Assembly: GCA_025617745.1 (NCBI GenBank)
Contig: CM046858.1
Coordinates: 36,907,119-36,971,118 of the forward strand
DNA: 64,000 nt
Reading direction: 5' to 3'
DNA from: Heliocidaris erythrogramma
Lineage: Eukaryota > Echinodermata > Echinoidea > Camarodonta > Echinometridae
Positions 45,409 to 57,235 of the stretch are shown here, piece by piece. Both the position numbers and the translations under genes were made by a program. Below the pieces are notes generated by a model. The model searched no databases. It saw only the letters and a list, made by a program, of their open reading frames with translations, and was not told the DNA's origin. Position 1 is the first letter of the stretch. Each line of letters begins with the position of its first letter.

Positions 45409-46427
45409 TTAATTACTTTTTATGTTTCGCATTGAAATGAAAGTGTCTAAGTTTGATTCAATAATGGCAACAAAATTATTGTATGATATATGAACATCCA
45501 AATAATTAAATACTGGGGACCAATCAGCATTATTTAAACCTTCTTGTAGGCGTTCCAAGCTTTCTGGAGTAAAAAAACGTCTCTTGGAAACTTTTTTACC
45601 CACTAGTTTCAGCGACGTGCATACAAACATGGGATAATGATCAGAAATATCAGTGAGTATAACGCCAGATTCAGGGAGGGGAAGAATAGTACAAAATATA
45701 TTGTCAATAAGGGAGGCAGATTGATCAGCAACGCGAGTTTGCTTCGAAATAAGGGTTAAGAAAGAACATGACATGAGAGTTTCAATAAATTCTTGGGCTG
45801 TGTTATCAGAGTTGCACTTCAACAAATCAATGTTAAAATCGCCAGCGAGGAAAGTATTTCTAGTATTAAAGAGAGGGTTACTAGTCAATTCATTAAGATA
45901 AGTTATAAAATCATTTAAACTTGATTTCGGGGGTCTATAAAGGACACCAAACAAGATGTTTTTGTCTTGGGGAATTTTCAATTCAATAAAAATGGTTTCG
46001 GCCGAATCATTCTTGCATCGAAATTGCTCATGAATGATATAAAAATGTTCGTGATATAAACTCCAACGCCACCCCCAATTTTGCCATGCCTATTGTTAAC
46101 AACAAGGTCATAGCCTGGGAGGTTATACAGTTGGGGCCTATCATCAGACAACCACGTTTCCGTAAGCCCAATTACAGGATATTTGTCAAGGGCGTTCTCT
46201 AAAAGAAGTTGCAAATTATCAAAATTTGTATTAATACTTCTAATATTCATGTGAATGAATGAGAAACTATCATTAGTCACTGTGCTAATGTGACGACTAA
46301 ACTGATTAACAGTCACGTAATTACATGACGGGTTTTTGGGCTGGGTCATCAGGGTCAAACTTATAATCATATTCAGTGGCAGATAAATTATATTCAACTG
46401 AAACACTATCCTCATAAGAGTTTCCAT
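45409..46427 (-). pseudogene. LINE endonuclease region
   Basis: FIHMNIRSINTNFD (catalytic Asn), IGLTETWLSD (catalytic Glu) and GGGVGVYI are followed, after a frame change near 46020, by FGVLYRPP, FLAGDFNIDLL, RVADQSASLIDNIF and ISDHYPMF (Asp-His pair). This nicks target DNA in LINE retrotransposition. It ends in the KPWI-type linker (LPWISKSILRSINRKNNLFY) just where the DNA transposon is inserted. Confidence 0.8.
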
Positions 46428-47192
46428 CGCCGTGTGTTTCTGTGGAAGAATGAATATCTATTAATGTGTCAAAAACTTCATCATTACTAATTGTATTAAA
46501 AGGTAAATCAATTAAGTTTGACATTTATAAAATATGCATAAGTGTACTTATGGATTCAATGGCCCTTGGAACGAACATGATCGTGACCGTATCAAAGAGA
46601 GTGCAGACCCTGAGGATAGAAGTGAACGAAGCGATTAGAGCAGAGAGTGGACGATAGCACAGGAGGACGAAGACAAAAAATAGATGATAAACGACATAAA
46701 AAAAGATGATAAACGACATACAGTATATACAATAATGTTAAAAATTTGTTTCATTATGCAAAAAGCAAAATATTACAACATTAAGACGAACAGGCATCCG
46801 CAGCGATGCCCCAAGGATATAAACAAAGAGAAATGGAATGCACCTCCATAATGAAATTAAATTGACAAAAAAGAAAAAAAAAAGGAAAAAAAAAATATAT
46901 AACTTATATTTATACAGTGTATGTGGGTTGAGCCTGATGAGAAGCAACTAATTATTTCGTAACAAGACAGAAGGGTAACAACGTTACATAAGTATAGGTC
47001 TTAAAATAAAAACAAATACCAACAACTACATTGACAGGCATTGAGGCAAGAAATTAAATCAAAGAAGTTTGCAGATGTCTCGACCATAATCCATACCGTA
47101 CTCAATACCGTGAGAAGTATTATGACGCATGTTGACTATGAATCTTGCTCTTTTAGGTATGCTAAGTGATATTACGATAGATCACCTAATAC

Positions 47193-47345
47193 TACTAGAG
47201 TCTATTACATGGATCATTTTCCTCCTATAACTTATTGAAGTTTAATTGCGTTTATTACGCGCTTGTTACAAAATTGATTTTCATTATGCGTGCATTTTGA
47301 CGCAAAAAACAGCCGAAAACATGGTGAATTTCTCATTATGGAGGT
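47193..47345 (+). repeat. Direct duplication, right copy
   Basis: Partner of 40488-40658. Confidence 0.65.
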
Positions 47346-47579
47346 AAGCCTTTACATTGCGGGTAGTAACTCACTGTGGGTGTTTCATCTTCCTTTTCCC
47401 GATCAATATGGACAAATCATTCAAAAAGTGCGGCAAACTATGCAAAATGTCTGCACGCTGGAAATGACCATTAATTGTGTAGTGAGTGACCGTACAACAG
47501 TGAGAAGTGTTATGTTTATATTTTGGAAAAGAGGACCGATTTGGCATGATAGGTATGATAAAATAGACCGCTTCGGTAA

Positions 47580-47795
47580 TGTATGCAAATTTTATGCATA
47601 CCTTTCAAACAAAGGTTGTTCTTGACAACCTGGAAGCTTGCCGGACAAAGCAACAACTAATGTATGCAAACTTTATTCCAAGCATTGAGGCTCATTTGTA
47701 AAAGGCAGGTTCATGGAATAGCTCGTCACTAGGTGCTCAGAGAATATAAGTGCGTAAATTTGTATACATTGCAGAAGCGGTCTATTGGAAAGAAT
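47580..47795 (+). repeat. Dispersed repeat shared with 14990-15205
   Basis: Same order of shared words (aacaaaggttgttcttgaca, aagcttgcc, aatgtatgcaaact, ggtctattgg). Confidence 0.65.
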
Positions 47796-47867
47796 TGTTT
47801 TGAACTGATAATTTATAACAATGATTTGTTCTCCGTTTTGTCTCGCCCACCGGACGTGAAGACGAGA

Positions 47868-48701
47868 CTTATGGGCCAGTCACAAATCAGTTGCGATGCG
47901 TCGGCGATGGGTAAAACCCGGGAAATTTTAACAAAATCTTGAGACAGATCTCACGATTTTGCACCCGTCGGAGGCGCTCTCCGGACGCCTGCGGCTTGTC
48001 GCAGATTTTTTAGGCATCGCCACACCCGTCGCGGTCCCCAACTTTGAACTTAAAATTTTAAGATTGCTCGCAAGATTTTTCACCCATTTTGGGCATCCCA
48101 GACATAATCTCCGATGGCCTACGATGCCCTCCGATTAATCGGAGGATTCCTCCGAATAATCTGAGACTAGTCGCAAGATTCTGTGTGGGATTGGACATTC
48201 AGGTTGAGATTCAATGTCTGCGAGTAGTCTCCGGCGCCCTCCGACTGAATCGGAGGCGCCCTGCGACGATTCGTACGCTTTCTGTGATCGTCTCCGACGA
48301 ATCGTACGGTGGAATCGTAGTAAATCGCCGTGTATATAAGGGCGCCTCCGACCGGAACACGAAAAGTTTGAGACGCTCTTGCTGTAGGAGGCTGTGACAG
48401 AAGATTTTGAAACCCTCCTTTTCCCCCACATATACCCAGGGGAAAAAAAAAAATTAAAAGAAAAGACGCTCGCAGATATCGTCTCCGATCCCCTCCGATG
48501 CAATCGGAGGCGATCGGAGGCTAATCCCACGATTTTTCGACAAAACCGGGTCAAAATCCTTGAAAAAATCTCAGACAATGTGACTGCTCCACTTTTATTA
48601 GGATTATTGCTAGGATTGTTCAAGGATTCTTTATTTTCTACGACGACCCCCGGTCAAAACTAATCCCCGACAGATCGCCGACATTGTGACTGGGCCATAA
48701 G
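47868..48701. mobile_element. 834-bp TIR element filled with cctccgat words
   Basis: Left end cttatgggccagtcacaa matches the inverse of the right end ttgtgactgggccataag. The interior is dominated by tccgat/atcgga, tcgcag and related words in both orientations, e.g. cgatcggaggctaatc, and differs sharply in composition from the AT-rich flanks. It encodes no transposase. No target duplication was recognised. Confidence 0.7.
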
Positions 48702-50407
48702 GGATCCAAAAAGCGTCCGTCACAAATGTTATGACAAATAACTTTGCAACCGTCACTCACTTTTCAACTAATCTTGGGTTGTAGAAACACTTGGGGGACC
48801 TGCATGTTATGCTGCCATCAGAGGTCACATGGTAAGCTCAAAGGTCATTTCAGGTCAAACGTTAAAGTTTACCTGCAAGACTCTCTTATGACAAATAACT
48901 TTGTCGCTATTACTCATATCAAAGGGGGAGCAGTATGTGGAGGAGAAGTAGGAGAAGGGACAAGCATTTCATGAGATAACCCTTCTCAAATTTTATGGGA
49001 TGTTGAATTCTATGGCAGATATTTCACAATGGATACAATTCTGTTGCATGGCAACAGAGATCGCGATATTTTTAGTTATCGCATGTAGGAGAGACACAAT
49101 ACCGCTAATGGCTTGTTTAGATTTAGCAACATACCCTATTCTATTAATGATCGTTTGTTTTACGCTCCTTTCCGCGTTTTATTTTTGCTGTCATTTATTA
49201 TAAAGAATGTGTTGTGATGCCTCATCCTTTGCAGCAATTTTCTTTTGTGATCTGAGCAGTCGATGAACCAGGATTTTGAAATAGGGAGCGCGTCATTGAT
49301 TAATACAGTAATCCGCCCCCGGCCCCGCATCTACCTTAAAGTATATCTTCTTATGTAAATAAGTTCACGTAGTCAGCCTTGAGACATTAACAATAATGTC
49401 TCAATTAGCAATTAATTACATATCAAAGTTGCTGATTTAAAAATACAGATAAATTGAATATGTTGTATTTCAAAATAATAGTAATGAAAAACAAAATACG
49501 CTTAAAAATATGGTTCATGTTTGTAATGTTAGCAATTCTTACTTCCTTTGCTTCCATACGTGCACTCCAAAAATCCATTTCTTACACAACTACTGCTAAT
49601 TTCATATTACAATCACAATCGTTCTATTTTCTGGAAAATCCCTCGTACTTCTGGTATGACCCCAAATGACCCCAAATATCCACAGATATTTTAGACATGG
49701 AGGGTCCCTTTATGTGCACTTCAGAAAAATAACTCTGGGAGTGATAGAGGTGCCTCATGAATAGCTTTTGTTTCCCCCTTTAAAAAGAATACTTCCACCT
49801 GGATATCATGGAATGCACCATTAGTGCATAATTGAATAATGATTACATGACATTCATGAGCACATAATTTTATTATCGAATATTAGTGTCAGTGGGTTTT
49901 AGAATTTGGCACAGATGACCTTTATTTGCTCATGCTCAGATTGCATCTCCGAAGTGGCTTATTACTGGAAACCCAATTCGTTATGCAATTAACAACTATT
50001 ATTTTTTATGTACAGATGTTTGCTGAACAAAACTAATATGGTGTTTACTGTATTCATAAATGCAAACATCGCAGTTTTAGAGAGCTTTTGCGTTTTAGAA
50101 GGCTTTCACTCAAATAGATGTCAAGATATTTATGATTAAAGATAGACATCCCAAACCCGTAACGTGGAATGACTTTCAGGTTTTGGGGACGCGCAGTTAG
50201 GCTATTAGCGTCAACCATTGGTTCAGTTTAAACGGACTCTTTAAACGTCGCTGAACATTGCTGAATGGACACATCGGTGTACTTTTAATTGCACCCGCGT
50301 TTGAAAAGCAAAGGGTCTTTTTTGTCTCTTTTACACATTCAACGTCTATATTTTCTTGAAAACTGCACGTAAATAAAATCTGGTTAGAATGTTTGAAATG
50401 GTTGAAA
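48702..50407. other. Intergenic stretch
   Basis: No gene is supported. An open frame at 49000-49203 is strongly hydrophobic but short and without a neighbour or motif. Confidence 0.45.
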
Positions 50408-51168
50408 AGATGGAGGTGACACAATGAGAAAGAAGAAGTGATGCTTTTTTATGAATAGTCGACAAACAAAACCCGCATTGTATTTCATATTTCATATTTC
50501 ATATATTCATCATTTTTTTTTCCTTTCCGAAATAAAAAAATAATAAAATACAACTATCATAATAATGAATACAAATACAAAATACAATTATCATAACAAT
50601 AAATACAAAAAGAAATAAGGAAGAGAAAGGTTTTCGACAAACGAAACCTGCAACCTATTTCATATTTCACAGATATATGCATATATCATTTTTGTTTTCA
50701 TTAAAAAAAATAAAAAAAATACAACTATCATAATAATGAATACAAATACAAAATGTGTTCAAAATCTTACATTTAAAATAAAGATTGATCAATAAAAAAT
50801 TAATAACTGTTGAATACATTTCATGTGTGGCAATATCAAGGATAAAACTTTATAGTAAATAGTGTATGTTTAAATCGCACTGCATGTGATTGATTAGATT
50901 CGCATCACGTGAAGTGCAACAATTTTGTTATATTTTACTATAAGAATTAGTGCATGTTCTATTTATACACCATTACTGGACTATATGAACTCCAAATACT
51001 AAATTATCCCTCGTGCAGGTCTATTTTTCCTCGGCCTGCGGCCACGGAGAAACAAAATTGCACTCGGAATAATTTAATAATAATAATGATAATAATAACG
51101 TCATATTTACCGAGGGTAGCCACTTCAGATATCAAACTGTTCTTCCAGCGGGCCCTGCATAACATAAT
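50408..51168 (+). repeat. ~0.8-kb duplicated block, copy 2
   Basis: Partner of 35712-36574. It is about 100 bp shorter, chiefly through gaps in the first half and around 50935. Confidence 0.7.
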
Positions 51169-51251
51169 GTTAGTATTTGTCGTGCACATAATCCAGTATA
51201 GTGCATGATAGTCCATGCACTGTTTATATAATAGCAAATGGAGTCTCTTAT

Positions 51252-52021
51252 GCTTAGGTCAGACGGACATGTACGGATGTCTGCGGATGCATCCGTAAAA
51301 AAAAATAATTTCACCCGCAGAAATTGTTGAAAATCTGCGCAAAAAGCCAAAAAACCACGGTAGATACGCATGAGATACGGATGCAATACGCATGAAATAC
51401 GCAAATCCTGCGGATGTTCTGCGGAAGACACCCCTTTGGCGGATGTGCCACGCTAGTGTCACTTAAATTCTGCGCAAGATGCGGACTAGATACGGATGTT
51501 CTGCGGAAGATACGGAAGTCCTGCGCACGATACGCATACGCACACGGATGTCGGCTTTCTCCTCGTCCGCAACATCCGCATATATACCGCGGCTTGTGGA
51601 GCATCACTTCAGTTGCGATTCGATCTTTGGAGAGAACACTACTACTACTACTACTACAGATTTTCAAAATTCACGCTGCGGATCTGCGTATGTCTGCGGA
51701 TCCTGCGGATTAGGTTACGGATGGATACGGACGTTTTACGCAAAAATACGCAAAGATACGGATCAATACGCATGATACGGAACAATACGCAAATTCTACC
51801 TAAATTCTGCGCAAAAGACCTTGCGCGGGAAATTTAAAATAATTTTGAGATTTTCAAAACTTTTTCGCGGAAGACCTCGATTCCTGCGCACTCCCACGGA
51901 TTTTTACGGATGCACTTACGGATGATACGCATGATACGGATTGCTGCGGATTTCTACGGATTTTTACGGATGCACATCCGCAGACATGCGTATCGCGCGT
52001 ATCTGTCCGTCTGACCTAAGC
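51252..52021. mobile_element. 770-bp TIR element filled with tacgga/tgcgga words
   Basis: Left end gcttaggtcagacggaca matches the inverse of the right end tgtccgtctgacctaagc. Nearly the whole length is made of tacgga, tgcgga, tacgca and tgcgca words (e.g. gatacggatgttctgcggaa), with a short ordinary core around 51600-51660 that includes (cta)n. The architecture and the start CTTAxGGxCAG resemble 47868-48701, but the internal words differ. No transposase. Confidence 0.75.
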
Positions 52022-53059
52022 ATTACCGTTCATGATTTTGATAGAGACAACTTGACGCCGTTTAACATACGGTGTAAATACATGGCAGGAGTAATAGAAA
52101 CATTTATATAATGACCAAGAATCCAAATTAATTTCTCCTCTCTCAAATGTTTTTCCCCCGTTTTTTTCTTAAGTAGAGTATTAAAATACACTGAGGATAT
52201 ATCTAGCCTTATAAAAATGAAAGTAACTGCAGGAAAGTAATATTGCTTATCGAAATCATGCATTTGACACTTTTTTATATCTATATTGATAAGCTTTATA
52301 CTAAGTTTCATGAACATTATCAAAAAAGTTTCTCCTGTCGACCTGCCAACAGGAGTGATATTCGATACATATTTGATATTTAATGGATGGAGTTTATAAA
52401 TGAAGATATTATAATTAAGTCCAGTTTGATATGTACTTTTTGTATTATGTATGATTTATATAAGTATAACATAAGTTTAATGGTTAAAGTTTCAATGGAT
52501 ATGTCTTAACTCTGTAAATTGAATAATTTCAGCTATCAAACTGAATGTTCTTTTTTATTGCAATAAACCAATTCAAAATCAGCCTCTTACATTATAGAAG
52601 AGATTTATTTATTTATTTATTTATTTCTGATATTTATACAGGGTGGCTCATATCACCAATTTGGTGGTCTTCCATGAGGCCCTGTTTGGTAACAATAAAA
52701 CAAATAACATCAACAATAATCAATATATAACATCACAGTTAGTGTAACTGAATGAAACACACTTAACACTTAGACTTAGTCTTAACAGTACTAACACTAA
52801 CACTGTATATGATACAGTAATTCAATCAAATTTTGTTTAACTTTAAAGAAAATGTCAATGAAACTCGTCTAGACTCTTGTTCACAAAATAACAATAACAG
52901 TTTAGCCTAGGTGCTCTAGGAGTCCAGGTTCTAGACTAGACTAAACTATAGGCTAGTCTATAGTCTACATGATAGATGTAGACTATACTATAGTCTAGGC
53001 CTACATCTAGGCCTAGTCTATTTTCGAGTAGGCCTAGGCTAGACAGAAATAACCCGTTA
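52022..53059. other. Intergenic; retroposon tail and ctag-rich DNA
   Basis: At 52600-52680 a (ttta)n run is followed by acagggtggctcatatcacc, which looks like the inverse of a retroposon 3' end on the minus strand. From 52900 on, the sequence is rich in ctag and aggcctag words. No gene. Confidence 0.45.
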
Positions 53060-53390
53060 ACCGTCTTTAGTATTTAATACTGACATTTGTCAACCTTCCC
53101 CGTACTGAGACTCCATATACACGGAGGTCAGTGGAGCCAGACTTAGTCTCAGTGGAACAACCGATGATCAGAGAGACTGAAGCTTTGTTCTATATCTGGA
53201 GTAGAGGTGGATTTAGTCTAGATCTAACAGATCTAGAGTAGGCCTAGACCAAAAACTTCACTCTCTCTGTATCGTCAGTTGTTCCACTGAGCCAACGTCT
53301 GGTTCTACTACTATAGTAAACCTCCGTACGTCTATGGGGAAGGTTGACCAATAGCAATGGCACTGTCAGTTTTAAGAAATTATTCCTCGT
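53060..53390. mobile_element. Foldback element with ~95-bp arms
   Basis: Arm 53088-53182 (gtcaaccttcccc, cagtggaacaac, agagagactgaag) is the imperfect inverse of 53257-53350 (cttcactctctct, gttgttccactg, ggggaaggttgac). Weaker pairing extends outward (actgacatttg / aatggcactgtcagt). The loop is about 75 bp. Confidence 0.65.
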
Positions 53391-53924
53391 GACTAGTCTA
53401 GAAAAGCAACACTAACACTACATGTAGTACTACTAGTTAGACGGGATCTACAATGTATTTGTCTTCATCTAACGTAGGAGATTGACTAGACTAACAAAGT
53501 TCTAGAGTGGTCTCTACCTTTCTTTGACTATTAAAATTGTTTTCCCATTTTTTTTTTGACAGTCCGAGATAGTATTCCAACCAATACTCCAACTTCCAAG
53601 GGTTTTCTGTAGCCTATCTTCACCGTGTTGGTTCTCGTTTTACATTTGCCCTTGGCCCTGAGGAATGGGATTGGATCTGCAGAATGTATATTACAGCTAC
53701 TGAGCTGTAGCCTAGACAACTACTACTACTAGTACCATTAAAGCAAGGGTAAGTTTGTTTGGTTTACTAGTAGTAGTACTTCATCGGGATTCCAACTTTG
53801 ATTACGTGGCAAAGAAAATTTGTTAGGGTCTATTATTGGATTCGATTAAAAACTGATAATTCCAGGCTCTTAAACTAAGATAAGGTAAGTTAACTATTAC
53901 CCCAAGTATGTTTCAATTGAAGGT

Positions 53925-54280
53925 ATTGGGGGGGGGGGGGCACGGGCCGGAAGTGTCCCCTTAAATCTGATTAGACTAATCACCATCTTTCTGATCTTTT
54001 GGAAGAAAAATATGCATTGTGCCCCCTTTTAGAACCGAAACTTTTTGTTTCTTTTTTTTTGCTTGTCAGATAATTATGGAGGGAAACTGGACCCCCATAA
54101 CCCCCCACGCCACTGAGTGACTTTTCAAGAGCTAGCAAGCCCCCCCCCCCCCCCGAAAAAAAAAAAATAAAAATAAATAAGAAAAATAAAAAGTACGGGT
54201 CTACCTTTTCTAAAAGTTGACAAACCTGCATTTGTGTGCTCCCCCCCCCCCCCTTATACAAAATTCTGGATCCGCCCCTG
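53925..54280 (-). repeat. hAT-like dispersed repeat with G tracts (copy 2)
   Basis: The minus strand starts caggggcggatccagaattt, then runs through gcaggtttgtcaacttt and matches the first ~75 bp of 1005-1236. C/G runs occur at 54241-54253, 54139-54154 and 53929-53941. Confidence 0.5.
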
Positions 54281-54766
54281 AGTCTAATAGCTGATAAAAG
54301 ATAGAACCGCAATTGAATATCTAAATTTGTGATGGAACAAATTCAAATGGGCATCTGTATGATGTGAAGTAATATCCATTTGTTACACAAATTAAGGCAG
54401 CTCTATCCATTAAGTTCACCAAAGGGGCTTTCTTTGTTAATCTTGTGATCATATTCAAGGGAAAGTTTGAAGCATATCATATGGGATCACAGTCACAGAT
54501 ATTTATTGACTTTGCAAATATTTTAATATTTATTTTTTTGTTACATTTTAAACATCAGTTAACATGATTGATTTTATTATTATGTTTTGTGTCTTTTTTA
54601 TCTTTTTTGCCACACCCTCCAACAATCTGAAATATTAACACAAAATAAAATCAATTGTTATAGTCTTCATAACAAGTGCAATACTCATCTTACCAATTCT
54701 GAAAATTTAAATGAGCAACAAAGATAATGTTATCATTATTTGTTTTATTTTTTCCATTGTTTTTTT

Positions 54767-54797
<31 letters not shown>

Positions 54798-55564
54798 GGG
54801 GAAGATAAATGTTTTAGGACACATGTGTAGACAGGATTTTTCAATATGGGGCGTTTGTGACAGCGCGAAGCGTGCGATTTTAGTGATGAGCAGGGGGGGG
54901 GGGTGAGTGCAGGGAGCGGGAGTTTTCCTCATAGAGTTGTTGCACTGTATGTAACAGGGGTGGGTGCATGGAGGGGGGGGGGGGGGGGGGGAGGGGGTCC
55001 CCTTCCCGTGCAAAGCTCTGACGTTTTGTAGCTAATTTGAGAGAAAGATCAAGAAAGATAAAGGCTGGTAACAAACAATTCTTTTTAGGCGGAAAGTTAT
55101 AGGCATGGTTCGACGCCCAGACTGCTTTACAATTTGTCCCCTTCCCACGCAAAACGCGAAACCTGTGACATTTTATAGCAAATTTAAGAATAAGATAGCA
55201 CCTTCTTTTAGGCGGAAAGTTAGTTCGACAGCCGGACTGCTTTCAATTATTGGACGCAATGCTGCACTGTATGTATCAGGGGTGGATGCATGGGTGGGGA
55301 GTTACTTCCCCCTTCCCGCGGAAGCTGTGACGTTTTAGCAAATTTCTCTTCCTCCGCTTCCTCCGCTTTTTCGCTCTCGCCCTTTTTAAGGGGCTGAATA
55401 GGGGGAGGGGGGGGGGGGGGGGCATGCCCCCCTTGCCCGCCTGGCTAGGCCAGGGTGTATTTGTTTCATCGCCCCTCCCCGTTTGCTAAATTAATTCTTT
55501 CATATCTGAGTGTTCATTGAACAAATAAAATCATATTACAATAATTTACAAATAATCCTAACCC
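54281..55564. other. Gene-poor, homopolymer-rich stretch
   Basis: T18/G22 tracts at about 54759-54801 and G tracts at 54892-54903, 54975-54993 and 55407-55422. The segments around 55000-55100 and 55110-55215 resemble each other (ggcggaaagtta, acgttttagca/acattttatagca), as does 55220-55340. This makes a degenerate internal triplication of about 110-130 bp. No gene. Confidence 0.5.
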
Positions 55565-57235
55565 TAACCTCTTCTTTGATTATGAATAGCGACCCTTTTG
55601 TTCTATTATGAATAGCGAACCTTTTCTTCGATTATGAAAAGCGACCCTCTTGTTTGAGCCCTTTGACACTCACTTCGTTAGTGCGCTGAACGGTTCTTCT
55701 GGAGCGGTTCCCAGCTGAGTGTGAATGCTCAAGTGGTCCAGGAAGCGTTCTCCTGGAGCGCTCCAGAAGACCACCTCGCGAGGTGGTCTTGAGGTACGGT
55801 TCTTAGTTAGACCGCTCCAACGGGGCAGTGTGAAAGCAAAGGGATCCTAAAACGTACTTCAATCGGAAGTTAGTGTGTGTGTTGCGCGGGAAATCTCGTG
55901 TGAATTTCCTTGATTTAAAGTGCAGGCCATCGATAGAAAGAAAACACAAGGAAAGATGGAAGAGGAAATGATAGAAGATAGAAAGGGAAAATGATAGAAT
56001 GAATAAAAACAAAGAAAAAACATAAGAAATTTGAAGAAAGAGAAGACGATAGAAAGAAAACATAAGGAACGATAGAAAGAGGAAATGATATAATGATGAA
56101 AATAAAGAACAGATAGAAAGGGAAAATGATAGAATGACTAAAAATAAAGAAAGACAAAAGAAAACAAAGAAACATAGAATGAGAAAAACGAAAGAATGAT
56201 GAAAACAAGGAAAGATATAAAGATAAATGATCAAATAATAAAAACAAATAACACAAAAGAAAACAAGGACAGATAGAAAGATAGAATGATAAAAACGAAG
56301 AAAAACATAATAAATCTAATGAAAGAAAAGACGATAGGATGATGAAAACAAAGAAAAAAAGGAAGCCTTGGAAAGCTATAGAAATAAATGCATCAGGCAG
56401 GCAACAAGACCACAAGTGAAAGGCCTCTTTGATTAAGAATAGCGACCTTCTTCTCCGATTATGAATAACGACCCTCTTCTTTGATTGTGAATAGCGATCC
56501 TCTTCTTCGATTATGAATAGCGACCCTCTACTCCGATTATGAATAGCGACCATGTTCTTTGATTATGAATAGCGACCCTCTTCTCCGATTACGAATAGCG
56601 ACCCTCTTCTGTGATTATGAATAGCGACCCTTTTCTCCGATTATGAATAGCGACCCTCTTCTTTGATTATGAATAGCAACCCTCTTCTCCAATTATGAAT
56701 AGCGACCCTCTTCTTTGATTACGAATAGCGACCCTCTTCTCCGATTATGAATAGCGACCCGCTTCTTTGATTATGAATAGCAACCCTCTTCTTTGATTAT
56801 GAATAGCAACCCTCTTCTCCGATTATGAATAGCATCCCTCATGAAAATTGACCTTTATGAATAACGGCCCTCTTCTCCTATTATGAATAGCGACCCTCTT
56901 CTTCGATTATGAGTAGCGACCCTTATGATTAACGACCCCGATTTGGTATAATGAATAGCGACCCTGTATCTGTATTATGTATAGCGACCCTTATGACTTA
57001 TTATGAATAACGGCCCTTATGAGTAATGACCCTTTTCTTCGATTATGAATAGCAACCCTCTTCTCCTATTATGAATAGCAATCCTTATGAATAATGCTCC
57101 TTATGAGTTTATGAATAGTGACCCCCTTTTTTCTTTATGAATAGCGACCCTACAGTTATAGGAAATTACACGTTATGATTAGCGGTCCTTATGAGCCACT
57201 GGCCCTTATGACTAGCGGTCCTTATGACAAGCGAG
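55565..57235 (+). repeat. 25-bp minisatellite (gattatgaatagcgaccctc...)
   Basis: The unit gattatgaatagcgaccctc plus ttctc/ttctt is repeated about 20 times in good register at 56425-56835, becomes ragged to 57235, and appears three times at 55575-55655. A purine-rich insert (55660-56424) separates the parts. Confidence 0.85.
55915..56380 (+). repeat. Purine-rich low-complexity block
   Basis: Degenerate repeats of gatagaaagaaaacataagg, almost free of C and T. It lies inside the interrupted minisatellite. Confidence 0.75.

Larger units (their letters stand above)
40945..46720 (-). mobile_element. CR1/Jockey-type LINE, split by a DNA transposon
   Basis: On the minus strand an endonuclease (46427-45409) is followed by reverse transcriptase (43187-42190) and a C-terminal region (42040-41405). 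The 3' end at 40945-40990 is a short tandem (gaatt)n instead of poly-A, as in CR1/L2-class LINEs. A 2-kb TIR element (43300-45340) interrupts the linker between endonuclease and RT. Without it the element would be about 3.7 kb of essentially complete domain order. It has a frame change within the endonuclease near 46020, and others in RT near 42580 and 42100. The 5' limit is uncertain. Confidence 0.8.
46721..47867. other. Intergenic, two duplicated segments
   Basis: It holds the right copy of the direct duplication (47193-47345, see 40488-40658) and the copy of 14990-15205 (47580-47795). No gene is recognised. Confidence 0.5.

Noticed and set aside
48135-48623. 162-residue Arg/Ser-rich frame
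   Set aside because: It lies within the word-filled TIR element, where the cctccgat vocabulary avoids stops in some frames; no domain.
49000-49203. Short frame with two hydrophobic stretches
   Set aside because: 67 residues, no relative in the window, no supporting signal.
51311-51837. Overlapping frames of 98-118 residues, Cys/Arg-rich
   Set aside because: Same cause in the second word-filled TIR element (tacgga/tgcgga); frames on both strands are open equally.
54690-55152. Proline-rich frames
   Set aside because: Created by G tracts; no conserved motif.
55803-56553. Phe/Leu/Ser-rich hydrophobic frame of 212 residues that could pass for a membrane protein
   Set aside because: Antisense of a purine-rich low-complexity repeat; hydrophobicity follows from ttt/tct codons.
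56425-56835. Regular 25-bp units considered as a CRISPR-like array
   Set aside because: Units are contiguous with no unique spacers and the DNA is animal; it is a minisatellite.
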